Shown here one piece after another: positions 1 through 13,900 of a stretch of 64,000 nucleotides of DNA. The DNA is from Bemisia tabaci. Lineage: Eukaryota > Arthropoda > Insecta > Hemiptera > Aleyrodidae. The notes under the pieces are model-generated. The model ran no database searches and was not told the origin of the DNA. It was given only the letters and a program-made list of their open reading frames with translations. Within the stretch, counting starts at the first letter, position 1, and each line of letters starts with the position of its first letter. Location: positions 22,630,116 through 22,694,115 of the forward strand of contig NC_092801.1 of assembly GCF_918797505.1 (NCBI RefSeq), read 5' to 3'. The position numbers and the translations under genes were made by a program.

Positions 1-3000
1 TTGTAAAGTGTATATAAGCAATTAAAACAGAATTAAAATTTTCTTCAAACTATTTGAGTTTGTGTTGTTTGTTATACTGAAAACTGTGTGCTATGAGTTT
101 CTCCTGAGCAGATATGCATAAGAGAAGCTTAAGATGCTTTTACAGATAGGTAATCCGAAAATATTAATCCCTTTTCATATAATATTCAGATCAATGCATT
201 CCACTCACGAGATTTCGACAGCAGTAGGTTTCTAGCGATTGGAGTTGAGCTTGTATTTGACAATTAAATCGAAGTTGTATTGTGAAAAAAAAATGTATCT
301 TGATCGCGACATTTCATAAGGGCCACATACATAGTCTAGTTCGACGCTTGTTAAATTTTGATAATATTTGATATGATGTTCCTCACTCCAACTCCTATTT
401 ATGGTTCTACTACCTATAACTACCCTCTCATAAAAATTGTATTCTGATAGTGAACAAATGAGCCAGAATTGAAATGAAGAATGTGACAGTAAGTAAGAGA
501 ATTTGTAGAAGAATTATTGTTCTCCACTCAAGTAGGCACCTGTTAATCAAATCAACGAATCGGTCTGCTAAACAACTTCTTACCCCCTAAAATGCTAAGT
601 AAATTAAGCTACATGCACCATAAGATGTTCATCACACCCCATGGTTTTTTTGCAAAATATTGAGGACCTTATGTTAATGCGTAGGTAATAGTGATAAATA
701 AGCACCTTACTTTCATCGTAAATTCTTGTGAGTTCAACTCTAACTTTTTAAACTAACGCAAATTTTTTAGGTATAACATTTTCCAATATTCTAAATACGA
801 GTATTAAGAAAACTATAATAAACTTCGACTTGTTGTTATTTCCTTCAAATGCCTTCTTGAAACCCTCTACATTTTTTGAAAATCTTAAATCTTGAAAAAT
901 TTTTGAAAATCTTTGAGTGTCGAGAATTTTTTTTTGAACTCTTAATAAGTAAATATTTTCAATTTTTTTTTAAATATTTAGAAAATAGTTTAGAACTTTT
1001 TTAAATGTTTTGAAAGTCTTTCAAATGAAGCATTTTTCAAATCGTCTGAAAATCTCTCAAATATTTCGCTCTCGTATATCTCACGCTAATTTTTGCATCT
1101 AATAATGCAGCAATACCTCAAGCGATTGTTTAAATCATTAGGGGAGCCATCAATGTACTTACAGAGAGGAAGCCTTACATTGACACATTGACGCATACTT
1201 TGGGAAATATTTTATAACTGGGGGCCTGCGAGGTACCGCAGAATCCTGGGTGAGCTTGCGCAAGCTCTTTTGGGAACCAGTCGATTTGACAACGCTGCTG
1301 TCCATGGATTTTCATTCATAAAACCTGTTTTGAACCAGTGGGCCCACTCTTTTCCTCCAGTATTACCTACGCTCTGGTAATATCGAAAACCCAGCTGGAA
1401 GACACTTCATCACTTCAACGAGCAGGTTACCAAATTATTGCTCTTGGGTTATTGTTCGAGATTTAGAATTTTCCAAGAATTTCCCAGGTACATACTCGGG
1501 GAGTGATAATTTAATGCAATATTCGACAACACTGTTTGAAGGTAAACTTCCACCACCAAACCTAACCTAACTTCTCAATGAACTTTCAGTTTCCGACATT
1601 GGGTCGCTCGCCTTTATATTTTGCAGATTTACTCTTTGTGTCGTTATTTGATAAGGAAAAATAATTTGCTTATTCGTACTGGAAGCTCAGCCGCCGTGAA
1701 AGTCCATGTTTGTTGTGCTCGATCATGTGAATAACTGTGTAAGTGATGATTTCTCTCAAGCATCTTTCTAAAAACTGTGCTCTTCTTGGATAAAATTAGA
1801 ATGTGGCCATGAAATCAGATTTTTCCCCTTATATCAAATTACAGGTGTGTTGAAATCTGTGATTCTGTTTTCTATCAGCAGATATTGGTACGCACATCGA
1901 ATGTTTAGACCTCAGCGATTTACTATTTTGTTAACTCTAAACTCTGGTGTAGGATGAACCCCTTGCATGGTAATTAGCCAGAAACCAGCATATATTTATG
2001 AACATTCTTCTCTTACTCAGCTCATATCCACTTATTAATCACCTGTTTCAAACAGGTTCTCCCTACTCACTTGGCCAATTTCCTCTTAATGCACTTAAGC
2101 CTGCTACATAAAGTGTCGATCGCCTTGTGAGTGATAATGCTTTGCGCACATTGCATCACCTATCTTATCGAACTCATATCATTAGTTAATATCTTGGCGG
2201 ATAAATTGATAATTTGAAATTCTTTCACTTCGTCTCTACTCAGTAGGTTTGGAAGTGGGCGCTTGCATGACTTAGTCTGTGAGCTGGGCAGACAAAATCG
2301 AACTCGCCTTTCCCATGAATTGAAAAGCGAGCTGTGTCGAATATAGCAAAATCAAAATTTTCTCAAGTCTCAAGATGGCTGGCTGAAACCCTAAACAAAG
2401 CCCAGTTTTATTTATTTAAAAACAGATTGAACCTTATGGAGTTCGATAGAGTCTGCCATCGAGGAAAAGGGAGGATTCACTTACTTTTTCTCAAGATGAA
2501 TCAAGTGTCGGTCAGATCCTTTCCGTATAGTGTGATATATTCAACTCTCATCATTTTTTTGCAAGTGCACCTTAACTTTATCAAATGGAACTTGTTGGTG
2601 ATTTTATTATCTGATTTTGTACTATGAAGTAATATCTTTAGATCCATTTGCCATGAGGCACCTGTAAAGGAAGGCCAATTATTCTCCGAAGTTTATTTGC
2701 CTGTTAATAACATAGAACTAGGAAATAAAGAAAAGAAAAATTAATTGGGAACTGGATGATAAAGTCAGGTTAATGATGCGTTCTTACTAGTGCGCAAGCT
2801 TAACACAAACATCTCTCCAAGGAGCGCATGGACTGTAACAGTTACTAGAAAAACAGTTTAATCGTTCGTAATGTTTTAAAATATTACCATGCAGATTTCC
2901 ATTACGCGAAAGAGGAAGGTAATGATAATTTTCAACCTTTCACACCTAGATGTAGGTGGTTTCAATGTAGCCTCCATATTCCCACAAATTTGTAAATATT

Positions 3001-3275
3001 CCAAGTATGCAAGGCGGACTGTAACGTCCATTGTCTTGACACACTACTGTACAGTTTATTATATTTACTTTTCTCCTCAGACTTACTTTATTTTCAATTT
3101 TTTTTTTTGCATTCCAACAGGCATGGTTGAGTGGTTTTCTCTGAAGGAGGAACTTCGCTGAAATTCAAAGGCAATGCAAAGATTAATGTGAGGTGCTAGA
3201 AAGCTAAGCATCCAAGAATCAGCAGTGTATTTCAATCCTTCGTTGTTTTTCTGTTCTATCAATTGAAGTCGCATC
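1..3275. other. 5' flank of the MAP kinase kinase gene, no gene recognised
   Basis: This AT-rich stretch has only short chance reading frames with no recognisable protein. It probably contains the promoter and perhaps non-coding first exons of the kinase gene that begins at 3276, but I cannot place a transcription start. A CCTAA doublet occurs near 1558-1569. Confidence 0.5.
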
Positions 3276-6200
3276 ATGTCAGGTAAACTATGCAGTATAC
3301 TTACAAGGGGAGGTCACCAGGTGTCTTGCCTAGATTTTGATAGGAGTGCACCCTGAAGTTTCTACCCCCTGAACTATCTGACCCTAGGTATTTTGTTGTT
3401 TTTCCAAATGGGCTTCGGAAGAGCCCCCAAAAAATCCAAAATATTTGAAAAGTTTTGCTTGCTAAAATGTCAAATTAACATCCTCGTACCGTATTGTATA
3501 GCACTGAAACAGTGTAGAAGCTAAAGGTATGTGCTTGGACTGGGAGATCTCTGGTTCAAAGCCCGGCAAACCCTTTATAACTTTAATGGCTTCTATGAGG
3601 CTATGCTTGATTTTTTCATATTTCCTCCCAGTTATTAATTAATGTAGATGAAATTTGTTATTTTTTACTCTTAAATCAAATTAGAAAAATTTTTGGTGTC
3701 CACCTAGCACTAGATAAACTGCAATGAGGAAACATGTACTTTCATTTCCTGTTTAGTGATCCATTCTTATGGTAAATTCATTCCAGATTTTTTCTGTCAG
3801 AATGATTTGGATTGCATTTTGCAAGAAGGAACCAAGAGCATTCCAGTGCTGCTAGGATTATGCAAGTTACATTCTTTGAAATAAAAGTATTGCAATCATG
3901 TAAAAAATTAAAGTTTCAAAGGTAATTTTCGTCTTGAATTTATATCTAATTGGGAGTAAATATAAGACTTGTTTAGATGATCAGTTATATTTGCAATGTA
4001 AAGAACGTTGCACAATGTGAGGAACATTTGAACGCTCTTGGTTCCTTTTTGCAATCCATTTACAACTCATCCGCAATGAAGACTGCAAGTTATTTCAGTC
4101 ATTAATGCATGTGTTTTATTTTATAGGCCCAAGAAGGATGAGAAGACCCAATTTAAAAGTAATGGTACCAGATGAAGCTCCTGTTATGTAAGTTCCAAAA
4201 AGATTAATTATTTTTAAAAATAATTAATACAGTATGAGCCCAGTAAATCGAGGTAATGGCAATAAAAGGAGGAAACGCAACAATGAAAGGGCAGCTTTAA
4301 AAACGTATGCACCTAGTGACATTCGCCATCACCCAATGTTTGCAATTTTTCAAAAATTCTGTAAATGTTAATTAGTCTGTAGTGTTTAATTTTCCAGGAC
4401 TGGGAAAGAATTTGAAATGCTTATTAATGACAAAAATTTAATTTGGGTGAAAAACGACTCTGTGGTCAAATCTGTAGCCTACCCCTATTTCCATCCTGTT
4501 TGTTTTTAATTTTTCCTGGATCCATAAAGTATTAATGCAAGGTAAACAGAACTCAACTGTCTATGAAACATCTTTTGAGAATGATTTTCATAACTTTCTT
4601 CAGTTTGAAGGAGGACAACCTTTCAAAAAGTGTAGGAGCATTTACTTCATTTTTGCTGGGATAATCTTACTTGCTAAGTAATCTCTCAGAAAACAATCTC
4701 CTTCATCCAGTATGGCCACTTTCCTTGGTTCGCCCCTTTCCGAAGTAGCAAGTGTAAGAAGACAAAGAAAGTTGAAAGGGGAAAAAAAAACATATTTCCA
4801 ATACAGTATTAAAATAAAGATCCATTCCATCTTAGGAGTAACCGATTTTGCAGAACTGAATGAGGATCTAATTAATCGGGATCAGAGGCGGATCCAGCAA
4901 TTTGGCAACGCCAGATTCCCTCCATTTAAACCTATGTTAAATAATCAATTTTCGTCCGAGCATTTGGCCCCTCCAGGAATCGATACATTTCCATACTTAG
5001 TATTAAATTGAGAAGAACAATGTTTCCAATTTATTGGATCTGCCAATGATCAGGATGCTCATTTTTGCGGCAAAGTATTTTGAAAACCTAATTTTCTTGC
5101 TCTATCAAAAGTTTTTTAAAACCCTTTTGTTTCTTTCGCAGGAATCTTCCTCCAAACCTAGACAGGAGAACAACGATCACCATCGGTGATCAGACATTTG
5201 TTGTTGAAGCTGATGATCTGGAAAAAATATGTGACCTAGGACGTGGGGCATACGGTGTTGTTGAAAAAATGCGTCATGTTTCAACTGGGACTATAATGGC
5301 TGTGAAAGTAAGTTGCCTAGTCAGCCAAACAATGCGAAATCTATGACATGAATAGTGGTATCTTGTAGTTATTTCATCTTGTGACCTGAAAATTATGCAC
5401 AGTTAACTTTTAAGATTTTAAATTTTAAAACATTTTAAATGAAGCTTAATGTCTCGCAGAAAAATTCAGTGAGCATACAGTCAATCCTTTCTATTTACGT
5501 ATGCAAGTAGTAAAAGTTTGCCAGGTGCAAAGCCGGAAAAGAAATTGCCAAAAACAAATGATGATAAATAATCAAAAAATGATGTGCCTTTTTTTCGTAG
5601 CAAACATGAATTTAGAGTAGGTAGTAGAAACAAATGGTACCTACAGGCCATCATTTTTCCTTTTTTCACCATTATCATAGTGGACCAACGAATTAGATTT
5701 TGTCTGGCTTTAAGATATGCCACAATGCCTCTCAAATGAGCCGTCCTAAAAAAAATTTGTACCAGTATCAATTAATGTATTCAGCTAATCTTGAATTTTC
5801 TGATTAACTCACTTTTTTTTAAGTCCCATATTGGATAAAAATTTCTCAATATAATAGCTATTTTAAGCCATTAGCGGCTCATCTTAAGGTGCTTTTAACG
5901 AATTTTAAATTTATAAGCCAATTGTAAAAAAAGGAAGAACGAAATCACCAACTTATTTCGTATGCCACTTTTGTTACTGTGAGATCATAGATATGTGCCT
6001 GTGCCCACAACCAGATTAAAGCAGGCCAGAGGGGAGAATCAGTTGGGCCACCTAGTTTTCCAGCTGACTGTTTAACAAGTCTTTGTCCTCCTTCAACTCG
6101 TCGATTTCCAATTGCTCAAGTAAATTCAATTTTCTACTTTTGGCGCATGCATGCAACAATTTCATGGTACATTCCTCTAGTTTGTGCCTGGTTTCTGCCC

Positions 6201-9200
6201 GGTTTCCGTTACAAGGTTGCTGAGTGCCAATTTTCCATTTTCCTCTATTTGGCAATATTAAAATAGCGATTGACTGTAACAGAAATTTGCCAACCGTTCT
6301 AGGCAGAGCGGTCAAAATACAATGACTCTTAATATGCTGACTAATTTTTTTCCAGAGAATTGCCGTCACAGTAAACACTTTGGAACAGAAGCGGCTTCTG
6401 ACAGACCTGGATGTATCGATGAGATCATCTGACTGTCCTTACACTGTCCAATTCTATGGTGCTTTATTCAGGGAAGGGGATGTCTGGATTTGTATGGAAG
6501 TGATGGACACCAGTTTAGATAAGTTCTACCCAAAAGTCTATAAAAATAATAGGTCGATTCCAGAGAACATTCTTGGAGCCATCACAGTAGCTGTAAGTTC
6601 ACTCGATCTTCTTCTAAAGTTTCAAAATATGTTTTTCCATGCAGGTGATTGTTGACAAAAGGGAGGCAATCAGTTCAACAATTATGTTTTAGCTCATTTC
6701 AATCAGTTTTATAGTGCAAGAAGTGAAGCTACTTCAGACAATATACGAATTCGCTTCGACTTATCAAAAGTTTGCCTCAGTATACAATGACATGGTATAA
6801 TATTTGTATTGCATTTTGCAAAGAGAAACCAAGAGCATTCCAATGCTGCTAAGATTGTGCAACTTACAATCTTTGTAATAAAATCACTGACATTATGCAA
6901 GAAGTTAAATTTTCAAAGGTAATTTTTGTCTTGAATTTATAGTTTATTGGGAATAAGGATGAAATTTAATTAAATGATCAGTCTATAGTTGCAAGGTTAA
7001 AAAGTTGCACAATCTTAGCAACAATGGTCTAGGATAAGAGTTTAACAAAACATATAAATTGCAATTGTAAAATAAACTAGTTAGTTTTTATCTTAAAATT
7101 GTACAGAAGTACAAGGTTTGATCAGGTTGTATTATTGAAATTCTTGTGGTTCCTTTTTGTAAAATGCAATCCATCTCTTGTTTTATTTACATAATACAAA
7201 TAAACTCAATTGAGGATTTCTACAATGTCAAAACTGACAGATCAGTAATAAATATAAGCTGCTAAACGATGCTTTGTGTAAAATTGATTCCCTGGCTTCC
7301 CGCCTGGATATTTTTGGTTTTTGGCAATTATGATAAGAGATACTTTCAGCGAATTTTTTTCAAGTAGCTTTACAGCACAACCAACTGTGGTGACTGTTTT
7401 TTCAGTGCCTACCACCAGTGTTCTGCCCTCCACCTTAAATTTTAGAAGCCACCTGGACCGAAAAGTTCATTTTTAAAAAGTATCACTTTACTATTAGTTT
7501 GCTTATAAATTTAAAAAAAAAAGGGGGGGGGGGAACTCTTAAACAGATGTATCGTTCGCCTACTCATCTCACCTGACAGTCAGGAGATACTGATTAGATT
7601 GGAATTCTTTTTGACTACTTTTCCCTCTCTATTTCAAGGGCTTGTTTATCAATAATTTTGTACTGTTTTTCAGGTTGTGAGTGCATTAGATTACTTATAT
7701 GCTAAGCTGCGTGTCATTCATCGAGATGTAAAGCCGTCCAATATTTTAATCAGTCGCAACGGAGCTGTCAAAATGTGTGATTTTGGGATCTCAGGTTACC
7801 TTGTTGATTCGGTTGCCAAAACTATTGATGCTGGCTGCAAACCCTATATGGCTGTAAGTGAACAATTTTGTTTTCCTTTCTCACCATCCGTACTCACAAA
7901 TATTTGCAAATCATATGGTATTGCACTACAAGGGATATTGCAGATACAAGAGATGAGAGAGAAGCTTTGGGAAAAATTGTCTCGAATCTCATTTAAGTCA
8001 GTCTTACTCATTAACTAAGTGCCCTGGCTTCTCACCTCCTATGTTCTCCGACATTCTATTTTGTTTTCTATAAGATGACCTTTTCGTTCATCTTACGCAA
8101 AGTTTCTATTGAGTTTTACAAACTAAAGATGAGCTAAAAGCTAATTTGTAAAGTAATTTTTGTGCAATTTACCTAAAATTTTCTCAAGGACAGGGCTTAA
8201 AAAGTTTAAAGTATGTAATTTGAAGAGAATAATAATGTATAAGACTCTTTTGCTTTATTTATTTTATTAAAATTGAACAAGTTTCAAGGGCGCTACCCTC
8301 ATCCTCAGGGATAATCCGCGATGGGTTATTGGGTCAGCTGCGAGTTACTGCTGAGGATGAAGGCAGAGCCCCCGAAATACGTTCAATTTCAATGAAGTAA
8401 ATAGTGCAAGTGAGTCCTATACATTATTACTTTTTACGTATTAAACTTGTTCTGACTTCAAAAGTGTTTCTACATAATTTGAAGAGAGTTTAAGAATGCT
8501 CCAGTGCAAAATTTACTTTGAAAATAAAATGAAATAGGTTTTGTAACAGCAAGAAACCCTCCTAAATGAGCACAAAATCGCCATCGTGATGCCTACACTA
8601 ATAAAAACATTTTAACTGCTCTATAGTTCATTCTGCGAAAAATTCTCGGATTCTTTAAAATAATCATATAAATTTGATATCCTGGATTATCGATCAGCAA
8701 TTAAATTGTAGGAGTGTCGTAATTATTTGGTTCGTTCACTCATTTGCTCATTCGTTTTTCAGCCAGAACGTATTGATCCCACCGGAAACCCTGCCAACTA
8801 CGACATTCGAAGTGATGTTTGGAGTTTAGGGATTTCTCTAATAGAATTAGCCACGGGCAGATTTCCGTACGACAGTTGGGGCACTCCATTTGAGCAGTTG
8901 AAACAAGTAGTCAAAGATGACCCTCCAGCACTCCCGCCTGGAAAATTCTCAACGCAATTTGAAGATGTCATCCTTAAGTGGTAAGACTATGTCCGTTAGT
9001 GGAAGTTTATGATCAGTTTGAGCCCATTAAATCGGTGATTAGTAGAGACTCCACATACAGAGTTGCAATAGTAAGAGAATACTGGGAATGTCAGGGAATT
9101 TTAAAAGTCAGGAAAGAAGACAAAAGCGCCAAGAAAAAATTGTTAAGTCACCTTTATTTGCTATCTAGAACGGGTTTGAAGAGATAAGGTTCCATCAAGA

Positions 9201-10072
9201 GATATTGCGTGAAAACAATTTCAAATTATGTTTTTTTAACAGAAACTCAACAAAAAAAAAAAACACTAAGAATGTTGTCAGAATACCATAAGTAATAGGA
9301 TGATAGAATAGTGCTAGGTCCATATTTTGGGGGAAATCAAAGTAAAAAAATAAAATATTAACAAGAGGTACGTTCGTTATGGACAACAGAGAAAAAACTG
9401 ACGAGGTTTCCATTTGGTTAACTGCTCCAACTGCTTGTCACGTGACTCATGGCGGCAGCACACCCAGTTTTAGGTTACGTATACTCAACAATCCAGCTCC
9501 GCAGGCCCTAAGGGTGCTACGGTGGATTCCCGCTGAGCTGTTTAGCCGCCATGACAGTCACCGGGTAATAATCACCAACGAGCCAATGTGAGTTCAAGAA
9601 CGATCATCAAACATTCAGCAACAAAAGGACCGTTGTCTACAAAGAACATACCTATTAGAGTCACAAAATGAACCCTAATGAGTTTATGAATGCAATACTG
9701 GGGAGCAGAATGTTCAGTTCAGGCAGATGCATGAGAATATGGACGCGAGAGATACAAATCGGTTTGGGTCTTTTTAGGACTCATCACTACTCATCTGCAG
9801 AGCACAGCTGTATTTTTCGTTTTAGAAACTCGGTAAAAATATTCTAATCAATTTTTCTCTTGGCAGACTTCTTTGCTCCATCACTAAAATAATTTTTCAT
9901 AAATTCCACGGAATAATTTTTTTTTCCTCTATTTTTCAGTTTACAAAAAGACTTTGCTCTCAGGCCCAACTACACAACACTCTTAGCTCACCCGTTCTTA
10001 CAGACGCATCGGGATTGCGATCAAAGCTATATTGCAGACTTTGTCTCATCCATCCTCGACATCGAAGACTGA
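3276..10072 (+). CDS. lic: MAP kinase kinase of the MKK3/MKK6 (licorne) type
   Basis: Dual-specificity kinase that, by family, phosphorylates p38 MAP kinase in the cytosolic stress and immune cascade. Coding exons are 3276-3282, 4127-4187, 5142-5307, 6356-6592, 7674-7853, 8763-8980 and 9940-10072. They total 1002 nt and 333 aa, in frame throughout with GT-AG junctions, matching the usual length of about 335 aa. The N-terminus is basic (residues 4-9) followed by a Leu-x-Val, as in a p38 docking motif. Visible kinase motifs are the glycine loop LGRGAYGVV (55-63), catalytic Lys78 in MAVK, HRDVKPSN (173-180) and DFG (193-195). The activation loop reads SVAKT, with phospho-acceptors Ser203 and Thr207 as in MKK3/6, then the APE-equivalent at PER. 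The first coding exon is only 7 nt; the start rests on its clean donor (GTAAAC) and on in-frame joining to exon 2. Introns 1, 4 and 5 carry small inverted-repeat elements. The family call is very secure. Confidence 0.95.
3807..4060. mobile_element. MITE-like inverted-repeat element, family A copy 1 (MKK intron 1)
   Basis: The left end reads TGGATTGCATTTTGCAAG and continues into GGAACCAAGAGC. The right end is its reverse complement, GCTCTTGGTTCC followed by TTTTTGCAATCCA. The interior has no reading frame. A second copy (6804-7174) shares the interior as well as the ends, and a shorter relative lies at 62378-62521. It is probably a non-autonomous DNA transposon; the superfamily is not identified. 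Confidence 0.75.
6804..7174. mobile_element. MITE-like inverted-repeat element, family A copy 2 (MKK intron 4)
   Basis: Same termini as the copy at 3807-4060: GTATTGCATTTTGCA on the left and TTTTTGTAAAATGCAATCC on the right. The first two-thirds of the interior also align clearly. It is longer than copy 1 because of extra AT-rich sequence before the right end. Confidence 0.72.
8222..8440. repeat. Fold-back inverted repeat in MKK intron 5
   Basis: Two arms of about 95 bp (roughly 8222-8320 and 8345-8440) are imperfect reverse complements. Matching blocks include AATAATGTATAAGACTC with GAGTCCTATACATTATT, and CCTCATCCTCAG with CTGAGGATGAAGG. There is no reading frame. It is consistent with a MITE or fold-back element inserted in the intron. 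Confidence 0.7.
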
Positions 10073-10900
10073 ACTCTCAAATACATTGAATTCTTTGGCG
10101 TTTCATAGACCTGTGTTCCTAAGCTCAAAGACTTTAGCCCAAAACTTCATCAAACATTAGATCTGATTCTTAGTTGTGTTCCTTCGATAGTTGAACCATT
10201 TAGATTGACGGATTGTGTTTTCTGTCAAAATTGTAGATATTTTTTTTATATCTTTTGTATTTAAGTTTGCATGATTCCGGTGTTAACGTGTGAAGTACAA
10301 ACGTAAAACGGTGCCTCATGCAGTGTGACTTTTTTGTCACAGTTTTTAATTACTTAATTTATTCATTTGTATAACACAATTTTCTTCAAATTTTTGACGA
10401 AAAAACTTATCGATCAAATATTTTCCTTGATTTTCTGAAAAAGCCATAGTTTATTACTGTTTGAAACCTCTGAAGCTTAGAATTTCTTACACTTTTAAGT
10501 ATGAATGTTTGATTTTAACATATTTACTGGGTCCTAAAAATATTTAATGTCATGCAAGTACATTATCATAAATTTGTCTCGAGCTTCCTTTTGATGAATT
10601 CTATGAAATTTTCGTGGCATGAAAGGAAACACTGCATAAAGAGAAGTGCATGTAGGGATGCAGCGAAGAATGTAAGATTACACTTAAGGTTTGTGGTGTA
10701 TTATATTTTGAAAAACCGTGCATTTTATTAGCTTTGCAGTTCTTTTTAAAAGGAAAATGGTATACTGCCTCCAATTCAAAGCATACTGCGTACCTTTACC
10801 AAACGTTGCCGGATTTCATCAATCAGGTTACATCATTAAAGCAGTTTAAATTCAGCTTTTGTTTCTAGAAAATAAAAACTGTTTTTTTCTACATGAGACT
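10073..10900 (+). other. Probable 3' UTR of the MAP kinase kinase gene
   Basis: AT-rich sequence follows the stop codon without a reading frame. The first good AATAAA is at 10870-10875, which would give a 3' UTR of about 800 nt. The position is inferred from that hexamer only; later AATAAA hexamers (for example near 14874) could also be used. Confidence 0.4.
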
Positions 10901-13900
10901 TATTTTGCCACTTGATGTGGCTGTTGCTTTGAAAGTGTTATCACTTTAAAACTTTATGCTCTTTAGCCGGCGGTTTGAGGCATATTTTTTAGGAAGTTGA
11001 TTTTCTGCACCAAACTGAACTGAAATAATACCAATTCTTTGGTCAAAAAGAAAGTATTTCCCCCCACAAAAAAAGTGGGAGTAATGATGGGCCACTAGAC
11101 AGGGCAAGTATTAAGGCTCTACGAGGGGGCTCGCCTCAAAACACTTTGTGGTTCAATCCCCCTAAGGGCTTTGCGCCTCAAGCGTTATGCGTTACTCTTG
11201 TAATTCCATATTATCGAGTAAGATAAGATGGTGGATTTCTTTATACAAATTTTATAGCAGCAAGATGGGATTTCTTACTCAGCCTAGTGGTATGTTTTTC
11301 TAGTTTTTATCATGTTTGTTGTAAAGTTTCTCAGTTCATCAATAGTGTGCTAAAAACTTGAGAGAACTTGAGTGTATTGGAAGCTTTTTGCATCAAATTT
11401 GTTGTTATTAATTGAAAAATTTAAACTGCCTGTGCACAATTGATTAGGTAGCAAATCATTGTAATTTTAAAGAAAAACTTTTTGTCCAAGGTTTTTTTCT
11501 CATTAATCTTATTGCCAGTTTGCAGTGAAAAAAGACTATAACTGCCCTATTCCATTATATCTATGAAACCCATGAAAAAAGGAAGAAAACCAAACTCCAA
11601 GGAAGAAAAAATCATCAAACTTATTTTAGTCAGGTCAAAATTTCTCGTAATTCAACCAAAATTTCCAACATTTGTCATAGCATTCCTACTCTACTTTTTT
11701 AAACGGATTTGAACTGTGGATTGTTAGCAAGCTTAAAGTTGATGAACAAATGCTCTTGAATTTTATTAGTGTTATTTGTACTTTTTAACTCAGCATCATT
11801 GTATTTTACCTCGTAAGTTAATTGTTATCTTTTAGTTTTACATTTTGTCCGTAGTATAGATGAGCGATTTGAAATTCACGAATGTCCCAAGTTGTCAGTA
11901 ATGTTAAACATTTTTAAGATAATAGGATGTTAATTGTGTGATGCAGAGAAAAAAATTACTGGAATTGTGAAAATTTCTAACTAAATTTTGAGGAAAAATA
12001 TTTTCTCAGTTCATTAATCTCAGAAGCTCTTGTTTTTATTCATGATGCAGCTGTTTGAAAACAACTCTTGCTGCCTGTGGCATTTTTTCTGTGAAGTTGA
12101 AATACTATCTATTTTAAATCGTAAGTAAGGAGGTGATTGTACTCTTTTCAGGGTGTCCACAGATTTGGAAAACAGGGAATTCCATCAGGTCAGGGTAATC
12201 AGGAAAAGACCGGAAATATTCTCAGAGTGCCTTCAATGGGTTTCAGGCTTTTTAAACCAGATCTTTTGTATGTAAAAATCAGCGCTGTCCACAAAATCAA
12301 ACTGAGAGGATTTAGTTTCAACAAAGGATTGCACTTTTAGTTACCTGAATGATTTAAGTAAGCTTGAAGGAAAATAGGTTCGCGAGTCTCTGTCATCTGC
12401 AGTGAAAATAATGTCAAAAATATTGTTCATTTTTAGCTCAACTTGTGCAGATTGTTAATGTGAAAAGTCTGGAAATTTTGATCATTCCCAGAAAAGTCAG
12501 AGAATTTGGTCCTACCAAGTTTGTAGACACTCTAGTTCTGAGAACGGCAAAAGCTGCTATCACATCAGCAGTCCCGAACATACAGTCGAATGGTGTGCGC
12601 ATGTGCAGAGACTCCAGACAGCAAAACACTACTGTCGACTGTCCACTTAGTTCGTGAATGTCATTAATTGTACAGTCGGATTTCTAATGTGATAACAGCT
12701 TGACATGTCTATTTTCGATAATTTTGCTGCAATGTGACGTGTGAGATTCAAATAGCGATTTCGACCATATTTTTTTAGTGAGCAGAATGCTTAAATTTAC
12801 AAAAATGGTAAATTTCAATTTCTCCTTTAAAGTTGAAATCTTTAATGGGTTCTTCGCGTTCTATCTTAAGTATCGATGAAAGTACACATTTTGTGGCGTT
12901 AGATTGTCATCTTTCTTTAGTGTTCCATTTTTTAATGAGAGTTTCTGCGAAGAAGGAAATGAAGCGTTCTCGTTTTGATCTTTGTATGAACTAGCGCAGA
13001 AGCCTTTAAAATACTAGGCTGGAGTCAAAAATTTGTTCTCTTCCTAAAGGGTGCTTAGCAAGATTGCACATTTTAAGGAAATCGTAAAGTCCTTTGTATT
13101 TTGATCTACCCGGAATTCAAAAATTCCCTCGAATTTGTTATTTATCTAGTCCTACAGCTTCAACATTCAAGTGCCAAATTATGCAAGAAGGAATATTTAG
13201 AAAAAATGTAAATTATGCTTATTGTCCTTGCATAAACCATTCATGCCATTGTAATTAATTGAATTATTTCCTCATAAAAGGGGGGAGGGGTCCAGTATGA
13301 TTATGCACAACGCATTAAGTGACAGTCTTGATGGCATTATGATTGCATTACACAGTAAAATTCAATTACTCTCCCAAGATAATTTTTTGCACATTAATAA
13401 AATAGGTTTTTTATTCCTTATTGGTATTAATCGGATGAGCATGTTGTAATAAAGAGACGCAGGGAGGTCACAAGTACTAACATCTCAAGAAAGTTAATGA
13501 AAATCACCTGTTTGTGGTGTAAAAGTTCAGTTATAAAAAAAATTGTCCCACAATGGAACTCTAGACAAGATGCAAAATTAAGGATTTTGATCTATGTTTT
13601 CTCATCAAAATTTCATGTAGAACACGATTATTGTAGAACATTATTGTTGTACATAATTGAATCAGTGAGAACGAAAATTAAAATTTTGAAGAGTTAACAC
13701 CTACCAGAATGCTTACTTAAATTCGCACATTTTCTGTTGGTCCATCATTTCAAGCCTGTTGCATCACACTCTTGACTCAATTGTAGCCCTCAGGAAGAAA
13801 AAAATGAGTAAAAGCACACTCACTGCCACGAAGTTTTGCAAATCTGTTCTGTTCCGTACCCCCCCCCCCCCCCTCCTATGAATAAAGCATACCAAAATTA

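Noticed and set aside
4712..5011. 99-aa frame in MKK intron 2
   Set aside because: It sits between two well-supported exons, has no homology, and the introns splice cleanly around it.
11097..11215. Possible tRNA or structured RNA gene
   Set aside because: It has TTCAATCCCC-like words but no cloverleaf, and a related fragment at 27308 shows it is a dispersed repeat.
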